A DNA stretch of 64,000 nucleotides, taken from contig NZ_CP007806.1 of the NCBI RefSeq assembly GCF_000219535.2, forward strand, positions 2,824,501 to 2,888,500, given 5' to 3'. Below the pieces are notes generated by a model that saw only the letters and a list, made by a program, of their open reading frames with translations, was not told the origin of the DNA and made no database searches. Positions within the stretch are counted from its first letter, which is position 1. Each line of letters begins with the position of its first letter. The DNA is from Brevibacillus laterosporus LMG 15441. Its GTDB lineage: Bacteria > Bacillota > Bacilli > Brevibacillales > Brevibacillaceae. The position numbers were made by a program, and so were the translations under genes. Below, one piece after another: positions 22,201 through 29,600 of the stretch.

Positions 22201-25147
22201 AGATGATATGGTGCATGTCAAACAATAAGACATGGCGATCATAGGCTAACTGGATGAGTCCTACACGCAACAATGGAGCGCTTTGCAAATCAAACATTCT
22301 TGTAAAATCACGAATGATTCCTTCCGCCTCTTCTTCATTGGTAACCTGTACATATTCCAAGGCGAAAGGAACCTCTTTATGTACGCGTTGAATTGGTTCA
22401 CCGCCTACTAGCTCAAAGCTGGTTCGTAAAATTTCATGACGCGCAATGAGTTGCTGAAACGTTTTTTCTATACGTTCTCGATCGATCTCTCCATCCAACA
22501 ACATAGCATTCGGCATATTATAGCTGATTTCCCCACCTGCTAGCTGACTTAGGATATAGAGTCGTTTCTGAGCGGATGAGACGGGGTAATAAGGTTGTTC
22601 CTCAATATTGGGTATAACAGAATAAGCTGTTTGCTCGATATTCTCAATGAGCTGAGCCAGTTGTTCGATCGTCGGATGTGAAAACACATCTCTTAGCTGG
22701 ATATTCTTTTGTAGCTCCTTCTGAATCGTAGACACCAGAGCTGTTGCTCGTAAGGAATGTCCGCCTCTTTCAAAAAAGTTGTCTTTTATTCCAATCTTAG
22801 ATAGCCCTAAAATCCCCTTCCAAATTTCCGCTAATTTTTCTTCCAGCAAGGTGCCGGGGGCTACATATTCTTCAATTGGCATTGTCTCCTCAACAGATGG
22901 GAGCATTTTTTTATCAATCTTTCCGTTCGGAGTAAGCGGCATTTGGTCAAGGGGTATGCAATAATCAGGAACCATATATTCAGGTAATTTATCAGACAGA
23001 TTTTTGAGTAATTCTCCTGGTTGAATAGACTCTTTTCCCACGTAATAGGCGGCTAAATATTTATTTCCTTCCTTTATTCCATCCACCACAATGGCTTCGT
23101 TGACCTCTGGGAATGCTAAAAGAGCATTTTCAATTTCTCCTAGCTCAATACGGAATCCTCTGATTTTTACCTGCTTATCTATCCGATCTAAAAAATCAAT
23201 ATTTCCATCTGGCAGCATCTTGACTAAATCGCCTGTACGATACATGGGTGTACCTGGCACAAATGGATTATCAACAAATTTTTCTACATTTAACTCTTCT
23301 CTATTGAGATATCCAGTCGATAAGCCCTCTCCTGCGATGCACAATTCACCCGGAACCCCAATCGGTCTAAGATGATTGAATTGATCCACTACGTACACCA
23401 ATGTATTGGCTAGAGGTTTCCCAATCGGAACTGTTGCGACATCTTCATCAAAAGAAGTATTAATGGGATAGAAGGTGGTAAATACCGTACTCTCGGTAGG
23501 ACCATAGACATGAATGAGTCGTTCTGGCCCCAAATAATGGAATGCCTTGCGGATATGAGTAACAGATGCACGCTCTCCCCCAAATAAAACCTTGCGGACA
23601 TTTGTAAAGCATGTCAGCTGATTGTCAACAAGCGTATTGAAGAAGGCAGTAGGTATAAAGAAGATCGTTACATTCTGTTGCTCGATTACGCTACTAAGCT
23701 TAGTAAGGTCAAGCATATCTGTTTTTTTCATGAGGATCAGCCTTGCCCCATTTAACAAAGCGCCGTAGATGTCAAAAATAGAACCGTCAAATACATAATT
23801 AGAAAGCTGTAATAAGGTATCGTCTTCTTTTATTTCGATGTAATTGGTTTTGAGTACCACTCTTGTAGCACTGAAGTGTCTGATTTGCGTGCCTTTAGGT
23901 GTTCCAGTCGATCCAGAAGTATATATGACATAAGCCACATCAGTTGCTTCTGCTACTGGCTCTACGTTAGAACGGTCTTCACTGTAAGCCTCTGAATCAT
24001 CTAGGAGTACGCACGTTCCCGCGAAATCTGCTCGATGCCGTATGTGACTTTGTGTAACAAATACTTTTGCTCCTGAATCCTCCAGCATATAACGAATCCG
24101 ATCATTCGGATATTCTGGATCAATCGGTACATAGGCTCCCCCCGCTTTTAAAATCGCGAAAATTCCGATGATCATTTCTAAGGAGCGTTCAACCATGAGC
24201 CCGACTAATTGCCCTTTAGTGACTCCTTGGTTTCGTAGCGTTCTTGCTAGTTGATTAGCCTTTTCATTTAACTCTTGATAAGTTAGTTGCTCATCATGTA
24301 ATACAACCGCTACTTGATTTGGTGTACGCTCTACCTGTTCCTCAAACAACTGTTGAATGGTTTTCTCTCTGGGATAGGCGGTAGCCGTGTTATTAAACGT
24401 ACGCAGAAGCTGTTCCTGCTCTTTTTCTGATAACAGTTCAACCTGTTCTAGTGAAAGGTCTAGATCAAATAAGACAATGGATAAAATGTGAGATAAGTGC
24501 CTGCTGACTTGGTTAATCAGCTCTTGATCATAACGATTTTCGTTATAAATGGTGTTTAATTGAAGAGAGCCATTTTCCAGACCAAATTGAAAATGGATGT
24601 CATAAACAGCATGTTCCTCGAAATCTAGTGTATGGAGCTCCTTTAACGACACGATCGTATTAATGATCGGGACTCGATTCGAATCGTAATGTACATTCAG
24701 AGTATCAATAAAATTCCAAAAAGGAAGACTCTGATGTTTCATTGCTTCACTAATGGAGGATTTGATTTGGTTTAATAAGGATTTAAAAGTATTCTTGCTA
24801 TGTACTTCATTTTTTAAAATGATGAGCTGATTTGAAAGTGGTTGTTGCGCATCAGGTGAAGTACGAAATCCTGGGACACCCACAATGATGGTTTCTTGGC
24901 TCGTATATTTGGACAACAAGCTTTCTAAACCAGCTAATAAAATCATAAAGATAGCGATATGTGACCCGCCTGCAATGGAACTGATTCTTTCGAAAATCTG
25001 AGGCGGCAATGTACTGGAAATGCTTTGGTAGCTGTCGGTATTTCTATGAATAGAGGAAGTTCTGTTATACGGGAGAATTACGATTTGATCATCGGCATCA
25101 AACTTACTGCTCCAAAAAGCTTTTTCTTTTTCAAATAGAGCTTTCAA
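12539..25147 (-). CDS. Nonribosomal peptide synthetase, four modules (10-13) plus thioesterase
   Basis: This 4202-residue cytoplasmic synthetase adds the last four residues of a lipopeptide and releases it. The order is half-C, A, T, C, A, T, C, A, T, C, A, T, TE, with no epimerase. Pocket codes give Ile, Asn, Gly, Gly. Carrier serines are S798, S1836, S2877 and S3912, all in GGHSL. The TE has GYSIGG with S4036, D4063 and probably H4163. The start is TTG at 25145-25147 with GGAG eight bases upstream; an in-frame TAA directly precedes it, so the missing front half of the first condensation domain is not a start-choice error. It lies 175 bases downstream of the nine-module synthetase gene on the same strand, and the domain logic makes it the second protein of the line. 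Family call is certain; the Ile and Asn predictions are strong. Confidence 0.95.
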   Translation of the reverse strand: MKALFEKEKAFWSSKFDADDQIVILPYNRTSSIHRNTDSYQSISSTLPPQIFERISSIAGGSHIAIFMILLAGLESLLSKYTSQETIIVGVPGFRTSPDAQQPLSNQLIILKNEVHSKNTFKSLLNQIKSSISEAMKHQSLPFWNFIDTLNVHYDSNRVPIINTIVSLKELHTLDFEEHAVYDIHFQFGLENGSLQLNTIYNENRYDQELINQVSRHLSHILSIVLFDLDLSLEQVELLSEKEQEQLLRTFNNTATAYPREKTIQQLFEEQVERTPNQVAVVLHDEQLTYQELNEKANQLARTLRNQGVTKGQLVGLMVERSLEMIIGIFAILKAGGAYVPIDPEYPNDRIRYMLEDSGAKVFVTQSHIRHRADFAGTCVLLDDSEAYSEDRSNVEPVAEATDVAYVIYTSGSTGTPKGTQIRHFSATRVVLKTNYIEIKEDDTLLQLSNYVFDGSIFDIYGALLNGARLILMKKTDMLDLTKLSSVIEQQNVTIFFIPTAFFNTLVDNQLTCFTNVRKVLFGGERASVTHIRKAFHYLGPERLIHVYGPTESTVFTTFYPINTSFDEDVATVPIGKPLANTLVYVVDQFNHLRPIGVPGELCIAGEGLSTGYLNREELNVEKFVDNPFVPGTPMYRTGDLVKMLPDGNIDFLDRIDKQVKIRGFRIELGEIENALLAFPEVNEAIVVDGIKEGNKYLAAYYVGKESIQPGELLKNLSDKLPEYMVPDYCIPLDQMPLTPNGKIDKKMLPSVEETMPIEEYVAPGTLLEEKLAEIWKGILGLSKIGIKDNFFERGGHSLRATALVSTIQKELQKNIQLRDVFSHPTIEQLAQLIENIEQTAYSVIPNIEEQPYYPVSSAQKRLYILSQLAGGEISYNMPNAMLLDGEIDRERIEKTFQQLIARHEILRTSFELVGGEPIQRVHKEVPFALEYVQVTNEEEAEGIIRDFTRMFDLQSAPLLRVGLIQLAYDRHVLLFDMHHIISDGTSMNVLIQEFASLYQGEVLPIQRIQYKDYASWQQQQMKSEWYQQQENYWLQVFSKELPVLQLPTDLTRPAIRSFDGGLLEFRIGKHTSEDLKQLAAQTGSTLYMVLLAVYTTLLSKYSGQEDIIVGTPIAGRPHADLESMIGMFVNTLAIRNYPVGEKTFYEYLQEVKEASLKAYENQDYLFEELVDKLDVNRDMSRNPLFDTMLVLQNLENQEQDLEQLRITPYVSEHTISKFDLTLHAMEDADTLLCSFEYATTLFKRETIERMAKHFIQLIDGLVSDPHAKLSTNEMMTTDEKTLILETFNNTTVEGVEEQTIHQLFEMQVERTPDQVAVVYEGEHLTYRELNERANQVARTLRAEGIGSDQLVGILMEHSLDMMVGLLGILKAGGAYVPIDPDYPEDRIQYLLEDSQTTILLTQQKFSEKLTYNKKILYLDNQEIYQGNTTNLEHVNNMNDLAYIIYTSGSTGKPKGAMITHQGLVNYIWWAKKVYVQNETVHFPLYSSISFDLTVTSIYTPLISGNTIYIYRGEDKVQVILDILADNKVGIIKLTPTHLKLIEDYDGTNSNMKRFIVGGETLHTQLASKIHRNFGGNVQIMNEYGPTETVVGCMLYTFDPNHISQDSVPIGVPADNVRIYVLDKALRPVPIGSIGEMYIAGDGVARGYLNRPELTAEKFIENPFRPGERMYRTGDLARWLPDGNMEYAGRTDDQVKIRGYRIELGEIEARIVSMEEVQEAVVIAREDHAGLQHLCAYIVSEKQLMISELKSRLAHQLPSYMVPSYFIQVDKITHTPNGKLDRKSLPAPEDGTIQTGAEYVPPRTWMESKLVQIWQEVLGLSMIGVKDHFFDIGGHSLRATHLVSRIYKELNQNLPLRDVFQNPTIEQMAEVLIGREKIAYTSIPIIEEREFYPVSSAQKRLYILSQLIGGEISYNMPNVVRIDGELDQERLEIVFQKLISRHEILRTSFELVNGETMQRVHPNVDFSIEYTEASREELEAIIQGFVRPFNLEQAPLLRVGLIKIEKDSHVLMLDMHHIISDGVSTGILMQEFISLYTGGELSSLRIQYRDYAVWQREGVHREAIKRQEAYWLEVFQGEIPVLNLPVDYARPAMKSFEGSTFEFVLDQKSSDGLRQIAAQTGSTLYMVLLAVYTTLLSKYSGQEDIIVGTPIAGRPHPDLENMIGIFINTLAIRNYPAGEKTFYEYLQEVKEASLKAYENQDYLFEELVDKLDVNRDMSRNPLFDTMLVLQNLEKKEQELEGLRISSYASEQTISKFDLTLHAMEDTDTVLCSFEYATRLFKRETIERMAKHFIQLVDGLVSEPHAKLSAIEMLTTDEKKLILETFNNTAMQDVADKTIHQLFEMQVERTPDQAAVVYEGEQLTYRELNERANQLARTLRAEGISSNQLVGILVERSLDMLVGLLGILKAGGAYVSIDPGYPEDRIRYMLEDAGVTFVVVHGHLQDQISFDGYQGKGIVIEEEASYQEDASNLVPGSSPLDLAYVIYTSGSTGKPKGVMITHQAVVNLIHGITDRIDFAEGKSLLSVTTISFDIFVLETLLSLSKGIRVVMASEIQQTDSQALRNVISEQKIDMIQMTPSRMQMLLSSVDSTEPFKELQHVQEIMLGGEALPISLVNALHEHTPARLFNMYGPTETTVWSSIGSVTAGQPITIGKPITNTQFYILSMEGHLQPVGVAGELCIAGLGLARGYWNRPELTMDKFIENPFLPGSKMYKTGDLAKWLPDGTIEYLGRIDHQVKVRGYRIELGEIEEQIRNLKEIEEAVVIAQEDHAGLQHLCAYIVADQPVLVSDVRSTLLQKLPGYMIPSYFVQLEQMPLTPNGKIDRKALPVPKGNLQTGVEYVAPQTQWEVQIAGIWQEVLGITDIGVRDNFFDSGGHSLRATTLVAKMHKEMGVNLPLRDVFAYPTIEQMAKRVSEIDHVAHFSIPVIFDREFYPVSSAQKRLYILNQIEGGGLSYNMPTVLVVEGQLHRKTLEDAFQKVINRHETLRTGFTMISGEPVQQIYRDVTFEIEYTLAKEEEIASIVQAFVREFDLAKAPLLRVGLIELETDRHVLMFDTHHIISDAASLSILLQDLVQLYTGEELEPLRIQYKDYAVWQQEEVQSERIRKQEAYWLNIHGNEIPVLNLPTDYPRPALQSYQGDILEFVIDQRRSEGLRQIAAQTGSTLFMVLLAAYTTLLGKSSGQEDIIVGTPIAGRPHADIESLIGIFINTLAIRTQPMATKTFYEYVREVKEHALQAYENQEYPFEELVEKLQVARDFSRNPLFDTMFALQNVEQGNQTIEGLQLRPFEGEHNVSKFDLSLYANEDDKNIVCTFEFATSLFKRDTIKRMSEQFLQVIDSIVADPTVKLSTIEIATAQEKELLLHTFNDTAGDYPREKTIYQLFESQVERTPEQIAVVYENEQLTYRELNEQANQLARILRSEGVGANQLVGIMVDRSLDMMIGLMGILKAGAAYVPIDPDYPDERIRYMLEDSKANWVVTQSHLQERIAFAGSLILMDEESADDQHEQSNLEPISGPTDLAYVIYTSGSTGKPKGVMILQRAVVNLLQGITDQIDFTQAKTLLSVTTISFDIFVLETLLPLCKGVRVILASSLQQTDPRALCDVIEKQQVDMIQMTPSRMQMLLSSEHIHCLQGLQEIMLGGEALPASLIKALHETTQARLYNMYGPTETTVWSSVGELIDGEPITIGKPLVNTSFYILSDENHLQPIGIAGELCIAGEGLAKGYWNRPELTTEKFVENPFITGEKMYRTGDLAKWLPDGTIEYLGRMDHQVKIRGYRIELGEIEALLLQIPSVQEAVVIAREEQAGQKQLCAYFVANQQLTVGEIRNSLSQDLPTYMIPSFFIQLEQMPLTPNGKMNRNALPTPEGHIHLGVEYIAPQTPTEVQLATIWQEVLGVSKIGKNDNFFELGGHSLHVLELIRKIYTDIRVEIPIRVVFEMPTVGAMAEEIVRSMFTKNKSKPITKLNEHGRLHVFCFPPAIGYGMAYIEMAKLLEHQCVLYGMDFIEEYTNDEELMEQYVKLLTDVQGHQPYVFLGYSIGGNLAFEVAKAMESRGYEVKDIIMLDSIIRSGDSDSSKEDALQEIATLLEDTPEQYKHLVTPSYTNRIYSYARYRNQLVNEGMVQANIHELLASDSQKVGSTVESSWSWKQATHGNHMQYQAVGTHEELLDPEMIEGNASIVRMILQKIIDEMYAVSTHATNDFR
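13271..16375 (-). other. NRPS module 13: C-A(Gly)-T
   Basis: The A-domain pocket reads D-I-L-Q-M-G-M-V-W, a glycine-type code. The carrier serine is S3912 (GGHSL). The condensation domain has THHIISDA: the glycine of HHxxxDG is Ala (A3063), while both histidines and the aspartate remain. The A10 motif reads NGKMNRN instead of NGKxDR but keeps the lysine. Confidence 0.85.
16376..19495 (-). other. NRPS module 12: C-A(Gly)-T
   Basis: LCL-type condensation domain (HHIISDG), then an A domain with pocket D-I-L-Q-M-G-M-V-W (Gly), identical to modules 6 and 13, and a carrier with S2877 in GGHSL. The condensation half is nearly the same as that of module 11, which points to recent duplication or gene conversion. 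Confidence 0.88.
19496..22610 (-). other. NRPS module 11: C-A(Asn)-T
   Basis: LCL condensation domain (HHIISDG). The pocket reads D-L-T-K-I-G-E-V-G, the classical asparagine code known from tyrocidine synthetase. The carrier serine is S1836 in GGHSL. Confidence 0.9.
22611..25147 (-). other. NRPS module 10: half-C, A(Ile)-T
   Basis: Residues 1 to about 225 match only the C-terminal lobe of a condensation domain, with no HHxxxDG motif. The A domain pocket reads D-G-F-F-L-G-V-V-F, one position from the isoleucine code of bacitracin synthetase. The carrier serine is S798 (GGHSL). The bond to Ile must be made by the condensation domain at the end of the preceding protein. Confidence 0.85.
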
Positions 25148-25322
25148 TTACATCACTCCAAGTTTTTAGTCACATTTGAACGCTAAACAATAGCGAGGTG
25201 TCTTCTATTGCATCCACACCTCTAATCGAATTGACATCTAGAAAAATGAATGAGTGCAAAAATGAAGGGTGAGCGTGTGCAATGGAACCCGCCCAAAACA
25301 CACGCTCGTAAAGCTTTTTTTC
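25148..25322 (-). other. Spacer between the two synthetase genes with a hairpin
   Basis: GAGCGTGTG (25271-25279) and CACACGCTC (25299-25307) form a perfect 9-bp stem with a 19-base loop. On the minus strand it is not followed by a clean T run, so it is more likely a processing or partial-attenuation element than a full stop; on the plus strand it is followed by seven T. The spacer also carries the GGAG site of the second gene. Confidence 0.5.
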
Positions 25323-26660
25323 TTAGAAATCAAATGTAATAGATTCTACTAGGTCTTGATTGCTAGCTGTATTCTCTACTAGCTCGAATTCCCCTAGCTT
25401 TCTGTCTGGAGTGCTAACAACCTCAGATAGGATCCGTACGAAATCATTTGCTACCTGTTCAATCATGTTTTTATTGAAAAGTTTTGTGCAATATTCGAAT
25501 GCTCCCCTGATCTCTCCCTCTTCTGTACTCATTGACAAGGTTAGGTCAAATTTAGCTACAGTATGGTCTTGTACATAAGGAGTAACGGATAACGATCCAA
25601 TGGTTGCTTCCTGATCCTCCGTATTTTGCATAACAAACACTGTGTCGAAGAGTGGATTTCGGCTTGGGTCCCGCTTCACATTCAGCCTTTCCACTAATTC
25701 TTCCAATGGATACTCTTGGTTTTCAAACGCTTGTAGCGTGCGCTCTTTCACCTCTTCAAGGTATCCTTGGAACGTCTTATCCTTCTGCGGATAGTTACGA
25801 ATTGCTAAGGTGTTAACAAACATACCGATAAGTGGTTCTAATTCGGCAGAAAGTCTTCCACCAACAGGAGTACCAACAATGATATCCTCTTGTCCACTGT
25901 ACTTAGAAAGCAAGATCGTATAGGTAGCCATGAGAAGCATATATAAAGTGCTTCCGCTATTTTCAGCCAATTGGGTGACTTGGTCTGCCAAAGCACGGTC
26001 AATGACAAATTCATGCTCAGCGCCCTCAAAGCTGCGTACCGCAGGTCTCGGATAAGCAATCATTAAATCCAAGACAGGCAATGGACCAAAGAACTCACCA
26101 AACCAATAGTTTTCTTGCTGTTCATAGAGCTCGCTCTTCGCTCGTTGTTGCTGCCAAACTGCATAATCCTTGTACTGTAGCCGCAATGGGGACAATTCTT
26201 TGCCCTCATACAACTCGGCCACTTCTTGTATAAGGATACCCATCGAAATTCCATCAGAAATGATATGGTGCATGTCATAGAGTAGGATATGGCGATCTGG
26301 CTCTATTTCTATTAGGCCAGCTCTGATCAACGGTGCTTGTTGAAGATCAAATTTCCGCACAAAGCTGTTAAGATGTGCATCCACTTCCTCTTCTCTTGCT
26401 TGTATCTTCTCTAAAGTGAACTCCACGTCTTTATAGATCCGTTGAACTACCTCTCCATCGACCATTTCAAAACCTGTGCGTAATGACTCATGACGATCAA
26501 TCAATTGGCGGAATGCTGTCTCTAGCTTCATCCAATCAAGCTGACCATCAATTCTCATCACACCCGGCATATTGTAGCTAAGCTCTCCACCATCGACGTG
26601 ACTCAAAATATAGAGACGTTTTTGAGCTGAAGACACTGGATAGTACTCTTTTTCCTCTGC
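25323..26660 (-). other. C-terminal condensation domain (bond Thr9-Ile10)
   Basis: A complete LCL condensation domain (about residues 11746-12190) with HHIISDG and all later motifs (RNPLFDT, KFDLTL) ends the protein. Usually a condensation domain opens the next protein. Here it ends this one, and the next protein begins with a second, partial condensation lobe. Confidence 0.85.
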
Positions 26661-29600
26661 AAGAGGAATGGATATATAAGCTTGCTTCTCTGTAGTGGCA
26701 ATGTGCTCAGCCATCTGCTCAATCGTTGGCATTTGGAATACATCTCGCAGTGTAATGCTTGTGTCCAATGCTTGATGTATTTTGGCTACAAGGGTCGTAG
26801 CACGTAAGGAATGTCCGCCAATCTCAAAGAAGTTCTCTGTAATCCCTACTTGCGTTAGCCCTAGGACTTCCTGCCAAATCTGAGCTAGCTTCGCCTCCAC
26901 CCGGGTTCTAGGGGCAACATATTCTCTACCTGTTTGCATGCTTTCTTCTGGTGTTGGCAACGCTTTTCGGTCTAATTTACCGTTTCCAGTCAGAGGCATC
27001 CGTTCCATTTGGACAAAATAAGCTGGAATCATATAGTCCGGTAACTGTTGTGACAATGCTTTTCTTAGCTCTGCTACAGTCAGCTCATGATCTGCTACAA
27101 AATACGCGCATAAGTATTTGTCACCGCTTGCGTCTTCATGTGCTATCACAATCGCTTCTTGCATGGATTCGATGTTTAGAAGCTGCGTTTCAACTTCTCC
27201 CAGCTCAATGCGATAGCCGCGAATTTTGACTTGATGATCAATTCGGCCTAAATACTCAATATTGCCATCTGCCAGCCATCTCGCCAGATCGCCAGTCTTA
27301 TACATACGTTCACCAGGTACAAACGGATTAGGAACAAATCGCTCATTGGTCAACTCTGGACGATTTAAGTAGCCACGGGCTAATCCTTCACCAGCAATAT
27401 ACAATTCTCCCTTAACTCCTACAGGTTGAAGGCGCAAATGTTCATCGAGAATGTAAGCAGATAAGGTTGGGATTGTTTTACCGATATTGCTTTTCGCTTG
27501 AGAAATTTCTACTTCGGTAATTTCCTTGTACGTAACATGGACAGTGGTTTCTGTTATTCCATACATGTTGATTAGCTTGACTTGTGGGTATTTCGCCTTC
27601 CAATCCTTCAATAAAGCTGGACTTAACGCTTCCCCACCGAAAATCACATTTCGTAGAGACAACTCTTTTCTATTATCCTTCGCTTCTTCCTGAAGCAATT
27701 GATAGAAATAGGTTGGTGTTTGATTTAATATCGTCACTTGTTGATCCTGAAGTAACTGAAGGAATTGCTTCGGACTCTTCGCTGTTAACGGAGGCACGAT
27801 AACCAATTTTCCACCGTATAAGAGTGCCCCGTACATTTCCCACACAGAGAAATCAAAGCAGAACGAATGGAATAGTGTCCATGTATCAGAATCAGTAAAA
27901 TCAAACAAATTTTTGCTGTTAAATAACAGACGAACCACGTTCTTATGCTCGATCAAGGTACCTTTTGGCTTACCTGTAGTCCCTGAGGTATAGATCACAT
28001 ACGCCAGATTCCTTGGTCCAGAGCGCAGCTCCAGATTAGAGTGATCAGTCTGGTAGGATTGTTCGTCATCTAGTAACAAGACCTGTTTATCAAAAGCTAC
28101 ACGTCCTAGTAAATGGGACTGCAACAATAGCAGATTCACATTCGAATCCTCCAGCATATAGGCAATACGATCTTCTGGATACTCTGGATCAATCGGTACA
28201 TAGGCTCCTCCTGCTTTGAGGATCGCAAGCATTCCTACAACCATATCCAAGGATCGTTCAGCCATGATGCCTACTAACTCATCAGCCTGAACACCTTGAG
28301 CTACTAATGATCTTGCAAGTCGATTTGCCTTCTCGTTTAGATCACGATAAGAAAGCTGTTCCCCCTCAAAGAAGACTGCGACATGATCTGGTACAAGTGC
28401 TGCCTGCTCTTCAAACAACTGATGAATTGCCTTCTCGCGTGGATAATCCGCCTCTGAATCGTTAAATGTGTCAAGAATGGTAGTCTTTTCATGTGACGTA
28501 ATCATCTCAATAGAGGAAAGGAGTGCATCTGGATTTGCAAGAACAGAATCAATCACCTGCATGAAATGTTCAATCAGTCGTTCTATGGTTTCGCGCTTGT
28601 ACAGGGAGCTTGCAAAATCAAAGCTGCAAACGATGCTATCCTCAAGCTCTTCCGCATTTAAGGTCAAATCAAACTTAGCTACTATTGGTTGTTCCCCATA
28701 AGGTTTTAGTTGCAAGCCTTCAATGGACAGATCTCCTTGTTCCGTGTTTTGCAGCACAAACATTGTGTCAAACAGCGGGTTACGGCTTAGATCTCGTTTC
28801 ACATCCAGCTTTTCTACTAATTCTTCAAATGGATAGTCCTGATTTTCAAAAGCTTGTAACGAATTGTCTTTGACCTCTTGTAAGTAAGTCAAGAAGGATT
28901 TATCCGCTTCTGGGTAATTCCGAATGGCTAAGGTGTTAACAAACATACCGATAATGGACTCAAGATCAGCGTGTGGTCTTGCTGCAATCGGCGTACCTAC
29001 AATAATGTCTTCCTGACCGCTCTGTTTAGCAAGCAATGTTGTATAGACTGCAAGTAACACCATATACAAGGTGGACTCATGATCGGCAGCGAGTTTTTTC
29101 AAGCCTTCGCTTCTCTGTTTATTGATTATGAATTCGACGGCTTCTCCCTCAAATTTTCTGTTTGCAGGTCGCTGATAATCAATTGGCATGTCCAGAACAG
29201 GTATTTCACCAGCAAAGACTTTCATCCAGTATGCTTCCTGCTTGCTCATCCACTCGCTTTGCATGCCTGCTTGCTGCCAAGCGGCATAATCCTTGTATTG
29301 GATTCGTAGTGGAGAAAGCTCTTCTCCCCGATATAACTGGACAAATTCTTGCATGAGAACGCCCATAGATACACCGTCAGAGATAATATGATGCATATCA
29401 AATAGCAGAATGTACTGATTCACATCGACTGAAAGTAAGCCTACCCGCAATAGCGGAGCCTGTTTGAGATCAAACGCACGTACGAATCCTTCTATAATTG
29501 GTTCTGCTTCCTCTAAGTTGGTTTCCCAATACTCCAGCTTAAACGACACCTCATCGTGTACTCGTTGCATTGGTTCCCCATTTACAAGCTCAAAACCTGT

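Noticed and set aside
25323-25340. Possibility that the two synthetase genes are one gene broken by a frameshift
   Set aside because: The upstream protein ends after a complete condensation domain, the downstream one starts with a separate partial domain and has its own ribosome binding site, and 175 bases lie between them.
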